A DNA stretch of 64,000 nucleotides from G963701675 sp963701675 (GTDB taxonomy: Bacteria; Planctomycetota; Planctomycetia; Gemmatales; Gemmataceae), in contig OY969623.1 of NCBI GenBank assembly GCA_963701675.1, positions 4,588,001-4,652,000 of the forward strand. The letters are read 5' to 3'. Position numbers and translations under genes: made by a program. Numbering within the stretch: the stretch's first letter is position 1; the number at the start of each line of letters is the position of its first letter. The notes under the pieces are model-generated. The model saw nothing but the letters and a program-made list of their open reading frames with translations. It was not told where the DNA came from and made no database searches. Below, one piece after another: positions 1 through 7,851 of the stretch.

Positions 1-1007
1 ACGACGCAGACCGCCGGCCTCGGGTCCCACTGCAAGCGATCGTCGCCGAATTCATCCAACGTGCCGTCGACCACCGCCTCCATGAGGTCCAGCAAATCCG
101 TGCGCAAGCGCATCAACAGCGGCTGGCATTCCGGATCGCCGAATCGGCAATTGAACTCTAGCACGCGCAGGCCTTGGTTCGTGATGATCAGCCCCGCATA
201 GAGTACGCCGCGAAACGGCCTTCGTCGGCGTTTCATGGCATGCACGGTCGGCACGAGTACGGTGCGTTCGATTTCTTCGATGAGTTCCCGCGTGCCCAGG
301 GGCGCCGGGCAGTAGGCGCCCATGCCGCCGGTATTGGGGCCGGTGTCGCCGTCGTAAGCGCGTTTGTGGTCTTGCGTCGGCGGCAAGGCTATGATCGTGC
401 GTCCGGAGACGAGGGCAAGAATGCTCAGTTCTTCGCCCTCTAACCGCTTTTCCACGACGATTTGCCGGCCTGGTCCAGCGCCGAATTCTTCGCGAACCAT
501 GACGCGGTCGACCGCAGCCAGCGCCTCATCGGTCGTCGAACAAACGATGACGCCCTTGCCTGCCGCCAGGCCGTCCGCCTTCACGACGACGGGATATTCC
601 CGCGTCTGGATGTAGTGGCGTGCGGGATCGGGATGGTCGAAGACGCGGAACTCCGACGTCGGAACATCGGCGTGCCGCATGAGCTGTTTGGAGAAAACCT
701 TGCTCGCCTCCAGTTGAGCCGCTTCTTGCGTCGGACCGAATATCCGCAAGTGCGCCTTGTGAAACGCATCCACGATTCCCAGGGCGAGCGGCTCTTCAGG
801 GCCGACGATCGTAAGGCCGATTCCTTCCTTCTTGGCAAAGCGGACAAGTCGGCCGAATTCGTTGGGCTCAATGGGGACGTTGACGCCGTCGACTGCCGTG
901 CCGGCGTTGCCGGGCGCGCAGAATACCTTTCTTACACGAGGAGACTGGGCCAGTTTCCAAACGAGAGCGTGTTCCCGGCCGCCCTTGCCAACGACGAGCA
1001 CTTTCAT
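1..1007 (-). CDS. purD: Phosphoribosylamine--glycine ligase, C-terminus outside window
   Basis: Catalyses the ATP-dependent joining of phosphoribosylamine and glycine to GAR, the second step of de novo purine synthesis, in the cytoplasm. Reverse-strand translation begins MKVLVVGKGGREHALVWKL, the classic PurD N-terminus, followed by VGPEEPLA near residue 65, the ATP-grasp segment YPVVVKADGLAAGKG near residue 145, GDTGPNTGGMGAY near residue 225 and the metal-binding EFNCRFGDPE near residue 285. About 335 codons are visible; the family is usually 420-430 residues, so the last fifth lies left of the window. The ATG at 1007 is the natural start. The gene is divergent from efp, with 142 bases between the two starts that must hold both promoters. 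Identification is certain from the motifs. Confidence 0.96.
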   Translation of the reverse strand, partial: MKVLVVGKGGREHALVWKLAQSPRVRKVFCAPGNAGTAVDGVNVPIEPNEFGRLVRFAKKEGIGLTIVGPEEPLALGIVDAFHKAHLRIFGPTQEAAQLEASKVFSKQLMRHADVPTSEFRVFDHPDPARHYIQTREYPVVVKADGLAAGKGVIVCSTTDEALAAVDRVMVREEFGAGPGRQIVVEKRLEGEELSILALVSGRTIIALPPTQDHKRAYDGDTGPNTGGMGAYCPAPLGTRELIEEIERTVLVPTVHAMKRRRRPFRGVLYAGLIITNQGLRVLEFNCRFGDPECQPLLMRLRTDLLDLMEAVVDGTLDEFGDDRLQWDPRPAVCV

Positions 1008-1149
1008 GCGCCTATCTTACATAACTTAGGCCCTCACACCCCTTCTCACACGCCGCTTTTTTTGTTAGTGTAGTCAACTGTCGAGGACGTAAGCTGCCAA
1101 CCCGGAAAAATGCGGCTGGAGCAGAGCACGGTTGTTGTTGGAGGTAATT

Positions 1150-1719
1150 GTGGCGTCGATCGAATACAGTCAAGTTCGCAAGGGGATGGTCATTGTCGGC
1201 GAGGACGGACAACTTTATCACGTCGTCGATCGCAACCTGAATACACCCGGTAATTGGCGCGCGATTCTGAACCTCAAGCTCAAGAATCTCAAGACCGGAA
1301 ACGTCAACGAGAAACGCTACAAGCCGGACGACAAGGTCGAACAGGCGTATCTCGACAAGCGCGAGATGCAATACATCTATCAAGACGGCGACGGCTATGT
1401 ATTCATGGACACGGAAACGTTCGATCAAATCACGCTTGGCCGCGAGTGGGTCGGCGAGATGATGCTCTTCCTCAAGGAAGGAAACAAGACTCACGTCGTG
1501 TTTTATGAAGGCAAGCCCATCAGCCTGGAACTCCCGGCGACGGTCGAGCTGAAAGTGACGGAAACCGAGCCGTCGGTGAAAGGCGCCACCGCTGCCGCAC
1601 AATTCAAGCCGGCGACTATGGAGACCGGTCTAAAAATCACTGTGCCGCCATTCATCGCCACCGGCGAGGTGCTCGCCGTCGACACACGGACAGGCGAGTA
1701 TCTAAGCCGGGCCAAGTAA
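1150..1719 (+). CDS. efp: Translation elongation factor P
   Basis: Relieves ribosomes stalled at polyproline stretches by binding between the P and E sites. The 189-residue product has the usual three-domain EF-P length and ends DTRTGEYLSRAK, matching the E. coli C-terminus closely. The GTG at 1150 is chosen because GGAGG at 1140-1144 sits five bases upstream and because it gives the standard N-terminus; an earlier in-frame TTG at 1132 would overlap the ribosome-binding site. The domain I tip loop reads NTPGNWRAIL, placing Asn35 where E. coli EF-P has the modified Lys34. This is a real coding difference, not a frameshift, since the flanking codons align. No modification gene (epmA, epmB, earP) is seen nearby. 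Confidence 0.97.
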   Translation: MASIEYSQVRKGMVIVGEDGQLYHVVDRNLNTPGNWRAILNLKLKNLKTGNVNEKRYKPDDKVEQAYLDKREMQYIYQDGDGYVFMDTETFDQITLGREWVGEMMLFLKEGNKTHVVFYEGKPISLELPATVELKVTETEPSVKGATAAAQFKPATMETGLKITVPPFIATGEVLAVDTRTGEYLSRAK

Positions 1720-1758
1720 GGACCTTTTGATCTCGGAATCCGTCACGAGGCGCGTCGA

Positions 1759-2640
1759 ATGGCGCTCAAGCACGTTCTCGATGCGCTCACTCTGCCTTTC
1801 CGCTTGCGCCGCATCCTCCGAGAACGCACCAATCAGCTCGTCCTGCAAAATCATCAGATCATCGGTCGGCTTGATTCGCTCACGCAGCGCGTTGAACGCC
1901 TTTCCCATCCCGACCAACCATTGCTCGACGGATTACGCGGGCTCGTCGCCGGCAAACGGGAGTTGATCGACTTCGCTTTCCAGACGTTTCCCATTCAATC
2001 GTTTGCGGACCTGGGTGGCGCTTATGCTTATCCGCCGGGCGGCTACGCGCTCTACACGATGGAGAAGTACAAGACGCCCACCGGTTTCGTCGTGGATATT
2101 CATGAGCCTCCAGGAATGTTGGAGAGCTTCCAAAAACGGCCTGGCCTCCGTTTCATTCGTGGCGACCTGGCACGGCCCGACGTGGCCCGGAAACTCGGCA
2201 GAGTCGACGCCGTATATCTGTTCGACGTGCTGTGCATGCAAAGCAGTCCCGGCGGATGGAAAGAACTCTTGTCAACCTACGCCAAACACTCCGACTGTTT
2301 CCTGATCACCGGCGCTCAATTCGATTGTTTTCCTCGATCCGTCCGCCTGATGGACCTGAGCGAAGACGAATACTATGAGTGTGTACCGAGGGAGTTCGCG
2401 GCCGATGCCCGGGCCCTTAATCTCTTTGCCATCCGCGATGACATTAGTCCCGAGTACGGATGCAAGCACCGCGACGCGCCCCGATATTGGCAATGGGCCA
2501 TTACCGATAACGATCTCATCGACGCGATGCGCGGACTCGGTTTTCGGCTCGTGCTCTTGAAGCCGTTGGTCAAAATGGACAACATCCCGAAGCCCGGCGT
2601 CGAAACACGCGGCTTCGTGTTTCACAAAGTCTCATCTTGA
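1759..2640 (+). CDS. SAM-dependent methyltransferase-like protein
   Basis: A 293-residue protein of unassigned substrate. Residues 1-60 are a charged helical, probably coiled-coil segment. A Rossmann-like core follows: SFADLGGAYAYPPGGYA near residue 81 resembles methyltransferase motif I with a glycine-rich turn; FVVDIHEP near residue 111 offers the acidic residue after strand 2; and VDAVYLFDVLCM near residue 150 resembles motif IV. This architecture is known from class I methyltransferases attached to surface-polysaccharide genes, but motif I is atypical, so catalysis is inferred. The ATG at 1759 has a GAGG-type site about ten bases upstream. It lies 39 bases after efp on the same strand and may be co-transcribed. 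An alternative is a non-catalytic Rossmann protein. Confidence 0.6.
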   Translation: MALKHVLDALTLPFRLRRILRERTNQLVLQNHQIIGRLDSLTQRVERLSHPDQPLLDGLRGLVAGKRELIDFAFQTFPIQSFADLGGAYAYPPGGYALYTMEKYKTPTGFVVDIHEPPGMLESFQKRPGLRFIRGDLARPDVARKLGRVDAVYLFDVLCMQSSPGGWKELLSTYAKHSDCFLITGAQFDCFPRSVRLMDLSEDEYYECVPREFAADARALNLFAIRDDISPEYGCKHRDAPRYWQWAITDNDLIDAMRGLGFRLVLLKPLVKMDNIPKPGVETRGFVFHKVSS

Positions 2641-2785
2641 CAAACCTCTGAAGTTTTTCACGCTTTCTGCCATTGACGGATCGCTGTGCCACAGGATACA
2701 GATGGGAATGGCTGCCTGTGTGTGACATGCCTGTGTCACGCTACGGCATGTCAACGGACGCCCGTGGACGACACGAGGTGACAAG

Positions 2786-3211
2786 ATGGAGAGTGAATCC
2801 GCCTCACGGCCAGAGCCTTTGGCATATGTCCTGGGCCTGATTCGCGCGGGAACCTATCCGTGGATCGCGGCCCGGGCCGCGGCAATCTCGGACGATAAGT
2901 TCCGTCAGATTATTTCCGATCCCTCGCCCCTGCACACCGAAGTCCTCCAAGCGCAAGCCCAAGCTCGCGCCAAGGCAGAAATCGACTTGAAGGACAAGAA
3001 TCCGCTGGCCTGGCTGCGCTACGGTCCCGGCAGGCCAAGCCGCGACGGCGCCGGCTGGACCGCGCCCGCGAAAGCCGCTTGGGACAGCGCCGCCGACACG
3101 GAAGCGATTGCCGGCGATATGGTTCAGACTCTGGCGCGTATTCGAGAGTTTGGAGAAGCGAACCCCGATGTGCGCGTCCGGCTGGCGGAGTTGCTCTCGA
3201 ACGAGGATTAG
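2786..3211 (+). CDS. Small hypothetical protein with helix-turn-helix-like N-terminus
   Basis: A 141-residue, mostly helical soluble protein. Residues 15-45 (IRAGTYPWIAARAAAISDD and following) have the spacing of a homeodomain-like helix-turn-helix. Residues 50-80 (alanine- and glutamine-rich, then NPLAWLRYGPGRPSRDG) resemble the pattern in phage terminase small-subunit-like orphan proteins, where a helix ends in a W-L-R-x-G-P-G-R-P segment. I do not recognise a precise family. The ATG at 2786 is preceded by GAGGTG, seven bases upstream. An antisense frame of similar length (2804-3232) lacks family features and is rejected. No phage genes flank it, so a terminase role is not supported; DNA binding is only an inference. 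Confidence 0.7.
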   Translation: MESESASRPEPLAYVLGLIRAGTYPWIAARAAAISDDKFRQIISDPSPLHTEVLQAQAQARAKAEIDLKDKNPLAWLRYGPGRPSRDGAGWTAPAKAAWDSAADTEAIAGDMVQTLARIREFGEANPDVRVRLAELLSNED

Positions 3212-3254
3212 TTGTGTATGTAGCAGGCCCAAAACCGCGGCGTAGTGTGGTGCA

Positions 3255-3455
3255 TCAAATTGGGCGGCAACGGCCTGCCTTGAAGTCCGCGACCGCTTCG
3301 TCCGCTAGCGCGTCCAGCTTGCCTGCCGCGACATCGCGCTCCATTTCTTCGTCCCACCGCTGCTGGTCAAACTCTAAAAGCCGTTCTAGTAGACGCGCAA
3401 ACTCGTCCCGGGGAAGTTGTCGGATCGCCGCTTCGATTTGACTCACGGTGGTCAT
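3255..3455 (-). CDS. Small antitoxin-like protein, second gene of a coupled pair
   Basis: A 66-residue acidic protein beginning MTTVSQIEAAIRQLPRDEF, then RLLEFDQQRWDEEMERDVAAGKLDAL. This type of short acidic protein commonly precedes RelE/ParE-type toxins, where it acts as the antitoxin. The start is the ATG at 3455, whose A is also the last base of the upstream gene's TAA (TAATG overlap), so translation is likely coupled. A longer frame beginning further upstream exists but would overlap the preceding gene. No toxin gene follows: 3212-3254 holds only 43 bases before the opposite-strand gene ends. The function is inferred from resemblance and context. Confidence 0.68.
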   Translation of the reverse strand: MTTVSQIEAAIRQLPRDEFARLLERLLEFDQQRWDEEMERDVAAGKLDALADEAVADFKAGRCRPI

Positions 3456-3685
3456 TATGCCTTCTCCGCACGCATTATCCTCGCTTCGACTTCGTCCCAC
3501 GTACTCACGGCAGATCGATTCGCCAGCAACTTGGCAAGTCGGCGTTCCAATTCCTGCCGCTGAGGATCGGTCAGTGGAGGTGCCGATGGTTCTTCTTCGA
3601 GGCTCTCCCAGATTTCATCAACAAGCCGGAGCCGGTCTTCGGTACTCAGCCGGTCGATTCCTAGAGTGGACATGAGGGTAGACAT
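3455..3685 (-). CDS. Addiction-module component, Unstab_antitox-like
   Basis: A 76-residue protein that reads MSTLMSTLGIDRLSTEDRLR and continues LVDEIWESLEEE. The segment from LSTEDRLRLVDEIWESL to the C-terminal basic helix matches the putative addiction-module component family (PF09720/TIGR02574), whose members usually sit directly before a RelE/ParE toxin. The first ATG (3685) is preferred over the one at 3673 because GGGGGA lies seven bases before it. It is followed, with a one-base overlap, by another antitoxin-like gene rather than by a toxin. The pair may be a remnant, may act on a toxin elsewhere, or may be a regulator unrelated to toxicity. Confidence 0.78.
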   Translation of the reverse strand: MSTLMSTLGIDRLSTEDRLRLVDEIWESLEEEPSAPPLTDPQRQELERRLAKLLANRSAVSTWDEVEARIMRAEKA

Positions 3686-3697
3686 TAAGACATCCCC

Positions 3698-4240
3698 CTA
3701 TTCGGAGAGGCAAGGAAGTCGATCATGTGGGCATGAAGAAGTGTTGGCGACCGACTCCTCAATCTCCTTAATTGCTTCGGCAGCTCTCCAGCTTATGGCT
3801 ACATCCTCATCGCACAACAACTGGCGTAGGGTGGGTAAAGCAGCTTCAGCATTCTTTCCGCAGTGGCCTAGTGATTGGAGTATGACGTTTCGCGTAGAGA
3901 AAGCTCGTGACGATTGAAGCATTTCACAGAGAGCAACCAACGCTTCATTTCGCGTCGATTCATCTGGGCTATGTAGCAGCTTGATCCACTCGAATTGGTC
4001 TTTGCCAGCATAGTACTCACGCGACATGCGGGCAACCGGCGGAAATAAGCCGCCCAGAACTCCCCCAGCGAAGATGACAACGAAAACAACGCATTGAGCC
4101 GCTGACGCACGTTTCGATTGTTGCTTGCGATAGGCTACTATCCAAGCGAATAAACCCGCCGACACTAAATAATAAGACGAGCCAGCTCTGGTTCCACACA
4201 GAAGGCGGAGCCTTCGCGAACATGATAGCAGCGCACCCAT
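3698..4240 (-). CDS. Membrane-anchored HEAT-repeat protein
   Basis: About 180 residues. Two hydrophobic stretches near the N-terminus (SSYYLVSAGLFAWIVAY, then a segment containing VVFVVIFAGGVLGGLF) predict membrane anchoring. The C-terminal half carries two HEAT-like helical pairs (WIKLLHSPDESTRNEALVAL and AALPTLRQLLCDEDVAISWR), a protein-protein interaction scaffold. The start is uncertain: ATG at 4240 is used, but an in-frame TTG at 4258 would add six residues, and neither has a clear ribosome-binding site. It lies 12 bases upstream of the antitoxin-like pair and downstream of the propeller array on the same strand, so it may receive read-through from that array. Base use is more AT-rich than its neighbours, which may mean it arrived separately. 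The cellular role is unknown. Confidence 0.62.
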   Translation of the reverse strand: MGALLSCSRRLRLLCGTRAGSSYYLVSAGLFAWIVAYRKQQSKRASAAQCVVFVVIFAGGVLGGLFPPVARMSREYYAGKDQFEWIKLLHSPDESTRNEALVALCEMLQSSRAFSTRNVILQSLGHCGKNAEAALPTLRQLLCDEDVAISWRAAEAIKEIEESVANTSSCPHDRLPCLSE

Positions 4241-4307
4241 TAAGAGAATCGGGATCAAGCCGTAATCTACATCTTAGCGGCCTCCGGTTTTCGCCGCGAC
4301 CACCACG

Positions 4308-7300
4308 CTATTTAACCTCAAACCCTGCATCGATCCAATTTGCAAGTTGAATGTCAGCCTGCGACGCGGTCCGATTTAACGGACCCATCCAGCGAATAGG
4401 TTTCTGCTCGGCTCGTACCACGACTTCCTCGGGCTTCTCTGCGGACTTCGCCGTGTCGTCAGAAATTGTAATTGAAGGGGAAGCTACCACTTCCGTCACC
4501 GGTCGCCACGTTGCCAACGGCAAACTAGTCCGGCCGCCGTCGCCGATTGGCAGCGGCGGCCAGTCGGCGGCGTTCATTACGATAGCCACGCCGTGCTTGT
4601 GATTCACGGCCAGATCCGCGAAGCCGTCGCCATCGAAATCCGAGGTCACCATGACACCCGGAACGTTGCCGAGGATATAGTTCAGCATGGGCTGGAACGT
4701 GCCGTCGCCGACACCCAGAAAGACATGGACCACACCGAGAAGGAAGTTCGACACGGCGAGGTCCGAAACACCGTCGCCGTTGAAATCGGCTGCAACGATC
4801 AATTTGTGGATGCCGTAGAGCGTGAAACTGACGGGCGGCTGGAAGCTACCGTCGCCGTTGCCGATTAGCACTCGTATGAAACTGTTCCCGTAATTATTGT
4901 GACGATCCCAGTCGGTGACGGCGATGTCGAGAATCGAGTCCCCGTTGAAATCCGCGACGGCCATTGAATCGGGTTCAACGCCGGCTTGAGATCCGATTGC
5001 TGAGCCAAACGTGCCGTCACCGTTGCCGAGGATTACGCTGACGCCGTCACCGTTGCCGCCGTTGCCGTTCGCTGTCGCAATGTCGAGCTCGCCGTCGCTG
5101 TTGAAATCAAACACGGCCAGCGCTTGCGGGTGAAGGCCCACACTGTAGGACACGAACGGCGCGAAACCGCCGCTCGCGGCGCCGATGAAAACATTCACCG
5201 TGCCCGCGCTCACGCGGGATGCAACCGCCAGGTCGAGAATGCCGTCGCCGTTGAAATCCGTCGAAGCGATGGCAGCGGTCGCTATTCCGGCGGCCAACGG
5301 CATCGGCGCCTGGAACATGCCCGTGCCGTTTCCAATCAACACGGTCACGAAGTTCCTGCCGGCCACCGTAAGGTCAATGTCGCCATCCCCGTTCAGATCG
5401 GCCGCCATGACATCGTCCGGTTTAGGACCGGCCAAATAGACAACGGGCGGTTTGAAGGCGCCGTCGCCGTTGCCCAGCAAGACGCTGACTTCATCCGGCC
5501 CGGAGCCAGCGCCGTGCGGGACGATCAGGTCGAGTACGCCGTCGGCATTGACGTCCGCCAGCGTCACGTGGCCGCCGTATGCGGTATTCACGTCGATCTT
5601 GGGTTGGAAGGTCCCGTCGCCGTTGCCCAGCAACGCGCTCACGTAAGTCGGGTCCTGGTCAGCCACGACGACATCCAACCGCCCATCACCGTTCAGGTCA
5701 CCAACGTCCAGTGCGACGGGCCATTTGCCGATCGGTGCGGAAATCGGGTCCTGAAACGTGCCGTCGCCATTACCCAAGAGCACGGCAATCGAGCCGCCGA
5801 CCTCGATGGAGTTGGTAACGACGATATCGAGGATGCCGTCGACATCGAAGTCCGCCAGCGCGATGTCCCGTGGGGCGGAGGCGGCGCCGTAGTTGTAAAC
5901 GGCGGCCGCGACCGTGCCGTCGCCGTTGCCTAACGAGATGGTCACGGCCGGCCCACGCGTGGAGGCGATGTCGACGAAGCCGTCTCCGTTCAGATCGCCG
6001 ACTGCCGCATCGTAGCCGTTGGGGGCGTACGTGGCGCCCGATTGAAACGTGCCATTGCCGTTGCCAAGCATCACCCGATTTTCGGTTACGATGTCCATGA
6101 AACCATCGCCGTTGAAATCGGCGGTCGCCAGCGCGTAGGGCGCATTCACGAGATTGTGGTAGATACCGGCGCCGAAACCGCCGCCACTCGTACCTAGCAG
6201 GACGGTGATACCGGCGCCGCCGGCCTCTGCCATGTCGAGCAAGCCGTCATTGTTGAAGTCCGCCAGCAAGGCGTCGTTCACACCTGGTGTTCCGGGATAT
6301 GACGGGATCTCGGGAAAGCCGCCGACACCGTCGCCGGGCAGGATGATCACCTTGCCACTATGGTTGGAATAGATGTCGTCGATGCTGAGGACGGCGGCGT
6401 CGAGATTGCCGTCGCCGTTGAAATCCCCGGAAGCGGCCGCGACTGGATCGCCGGCGAAGGCGCTGCCGCCAGTCTGAAACGCGCCGCCGGCTGAGCCGAG
6501 AAGCAGCGTGGCAGAGCCGGCTTTATCTCCGACGACAAGATCGGTGCCTCCGTCGCCGTTGTAATCGCCGGTTGCAAGCGCGGTCGGTTCAGCACCGACC
6601 GCGTAAACCGGTACGTTTTTGAACTTGCCCGCGCCGATGCCGGCGAGCATGGTTACAACGCCATTTTCCAAGTTGTTGGCCACCGCAATGTCCGTTAGAC
6701 CGTCACCGGTGTAGTCCAGCACTGCAACGGCCACCGGGTATGCGCCGACGGGATAGTTGGGCATCGACTGAAACGTACCATCGCCGTTGTTGAGCAGGAC
6801 CTTCACGTGCTCGATCAACGAGAACAGCGGTCCTTTGACCGGCACCACGAGGTCCACATCGCCGTCGCCGTCGAGGTCCTCCGCGTCGATGGCGTGGGGA
6901 GTCTCCCCGACGTTGTAGATCGTACCGGCGCCAAAAGTCCCGTCGCCGTTCCCGAGCCGCACTTCAATAGCCTTGTCGGCGTACCACGTATAGTCGTCGG
7001 CCACAAAGGTGTAGGCCAGGGCAATATCAAGGTCGCCGTCGCCATTAAAGTCTCCCGGCATGACGTCGCCAGGGGACGTCGCGGTAAGGCTCGGCCCGGC
7101 GAGGAACGTGCCATCACCAACGCCGAAGAACACGGCGAGTTTCCCGTTGTAGGTGTAACAAAAACTGATATTGCACGTTTCCTCATAGCCGACGGCCAGA
7201 AGGTCGGCGTCGCCATCGCCGTTGAAATCGCCGGTCGCCACGGAACGTACATCGGTCCCGACGGAATAGAACTGCGCCGGCTGGAAAGTGCCGGTCCCGG

Positions 7301-7814
7301 TGTTGATGAGCACGCTAACACCGCCGTCATCGACACGATTGGCCACGACAATGTCCGCGGCGCCGTCGCCGTTGAAGTCGGCCGAGGTCAAAGACGTCGG
7401 TGCCGGTCCCGCCGCGTAACTGACGGGCCGGCGAAAATTGCCGGTACCGGAGCCTCGGAGGATGCTCACCGTACCGCTCGCCGAATGGGACACCGCGACA
7501 TCAAGTGCGCCGTTGCCGTTGTAATCCGCGACCGCGACGGAGCTGGTTTGCGAGCCGCCCGCGGGGAAGCTCTTCGGCGCCTTAAACACCCCGCCGCCGT
7601 TGTTGAGCAGTAGGTTCACCATGCCGGGCGTGGTTTGATTGGTGACCACGACGTCATTGAGCCCGTCGTTGTCGAAGTCGGCGCCCGCGATAGCGGATGG
7701 TGATGTGCCCGCAGGGAACATCTGCGGCGCGACGAAGCTGGGTACGTCGCGGCGTTCGAGCCATTCCAATGTCAAACGTCGTTCCCAGCTCTTGTTTGCG
7801 AGTCTTCGAGCCAT
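4308..7814 (-). CDS. Giant FG-GAP/VCBS beta-propeller surface protein (A)
   Basis: A complete 1168-residue protein. Residues 1-15 form a basic leader; residues 16-27 read LEWLERRDVPSF, the planctomycete extracellular N-terminal motif, with no conventional signal peptide. From about residue 35 to 1080 there are tandem repeats of roughly 45-60 residues with the cores A-D-F-N-G-D-G-x-x-D-[IL]-V/A-V and G-N-G-D-G-T-F (PF13517/PF01839). The D-x-N-x-D-G-x-x-D loops are calcium-binding in known FG-GAP propellers. The end is NAADWPPLPIGDG near residue 1081 followed by an 80-residue low-complexity tail. The ATG at 7814 follows GAGGAG by seven bases. It is the last gene of the minus-strand array, 37 bases after gene B. 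Likely role: adhesion or part of a surface layer; the ligand is unknown. Confidence 0.95.
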   Translation of the reverse strand: MARRLANKSWERRLTLEWLERRDVPSFVAPQMFPAGTSPSAIAGADFDNDGLNDVVVTNQTTPGMVNLLLNNGGGVFKAPKSFPAGGSQTSSVAVADYNGNGALDVAVSHSASGTVSILRGSGTGNFRRPVSYAAGPAPTSLTSADFNGDGAADIVVANRVDDGGVSVLINTGTGTFQPAQFYSVGTDVRSVATGDFNGDGDADLLAVGYEETCNISFCYTYNGKLAVFFGVGDGTFLAGPSLTATSPGDVMPGDFNGDGDLDIALAYTFVADDYTWYADKAIEVRLGNGDGTFGAGTIYNVGETPHAIDAEDLDGDGDVDLVVPVKGPLFSLIEHVKVLLNNGDGTFQSMPNYPVGAYPVAVAVLDYTGDGLTDIAVANNLENGVVTMLAGIGAGKFKNVPVYAVGAEPTALATGDYNGDGGTDLVVGDKAGSATLLLGSAGGAFQTGGSAFAGDPVAAASGDFNGDGNLDAAVLSIDDIYSNHSGKVIILPGDGVGGFPEIPSYPGTPGVNDALLADFNNDGLLDMAEAGGAGITVLLGTSGGGFGAGIYHNLVNAPYALATADFNGDGFMDIVTENRVMLGNGNGTFQSGATYAPNGYDAAVGDLNGDGFVDIASTRGPAVTISLGNGDGTVAAAVYNYGAASAPRDIALADFDVDGILDIVVTNSIEVGGSIAVLLGNGDGTFQDPISAPIGKWPVALDVGDLNGDGRLDVVVADQDPTYVSALLGNGDGTFQPKIDVNTAYGGHVTLADVNADGVLDLIVPHGAGSGPDEVSVLLGNGDGAFKPPVVYLAGPKPDDVMAADLNGDGDIDLTVAGRNFVTVLIGNGTGMFQAPMPLAAGIATAAIASTDFNGDGILDLAVASRVSAGTVNVFIGAASGGFAPFVSYSVGLHPQALAVFDFNSDGELDIATANGNGGNGDGVSVILGNGDGTFGSAIGSQAGVEPDSMAVADFNGDSILDIAVTDWDRHNNYGNSFIRVLIGNGDGSFQPPVSFTLYGIHKLIVAADFNGDGVSDLAVSNFLLGVVHVFLGVGDGTFQPMLNYILGNVPGVMVTSDFDGDGFADLAVNHKHGVAIVMNAADWPPLPIGDGGRTSLPLATWRPVTEVVASPSITISDDTAKSAEKPEEVVVRAEQKPIRWMGPLNRTASQADIQLANWIDAGFEVK

Positions 7815-7851
7815 TGGACAACTCCTCGAACAAAAGGGAAAGGGTTCGGGG

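Noticed and set aside
462..1073. Plus-strand frame over purD
   Set aside because: The reverse strand encodes an unmistakable PurD; this frame is its antisense shadow.
1012..1602. Minus-strand 196-residue frame over efp
   Set aside because: It is antisense to efp, which has full family identity and a strong ribosome-binding site.
2804..3232. Minus-strand 142-residue frame opposite the small hypothetical gene
   Set aside because: It has no recognisable motifs or ribosome-binding site; the plus frame has an ATG with a good site and a plausible helix-turn-helix segment.
5124..5933. Long plus-strand open frame (269 residues), and similar ones at 6807-7613, 10045-10974, 13066-14067 and 18191-19195
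   Set aside because: They are antisense to propeller repeats. The GC-rich third positions and repeated GNGDG codons keep the opposite strand open, and the translations show only mirrored repeats (AVAVEV, GHDDV) with no ribosome-binding sites.
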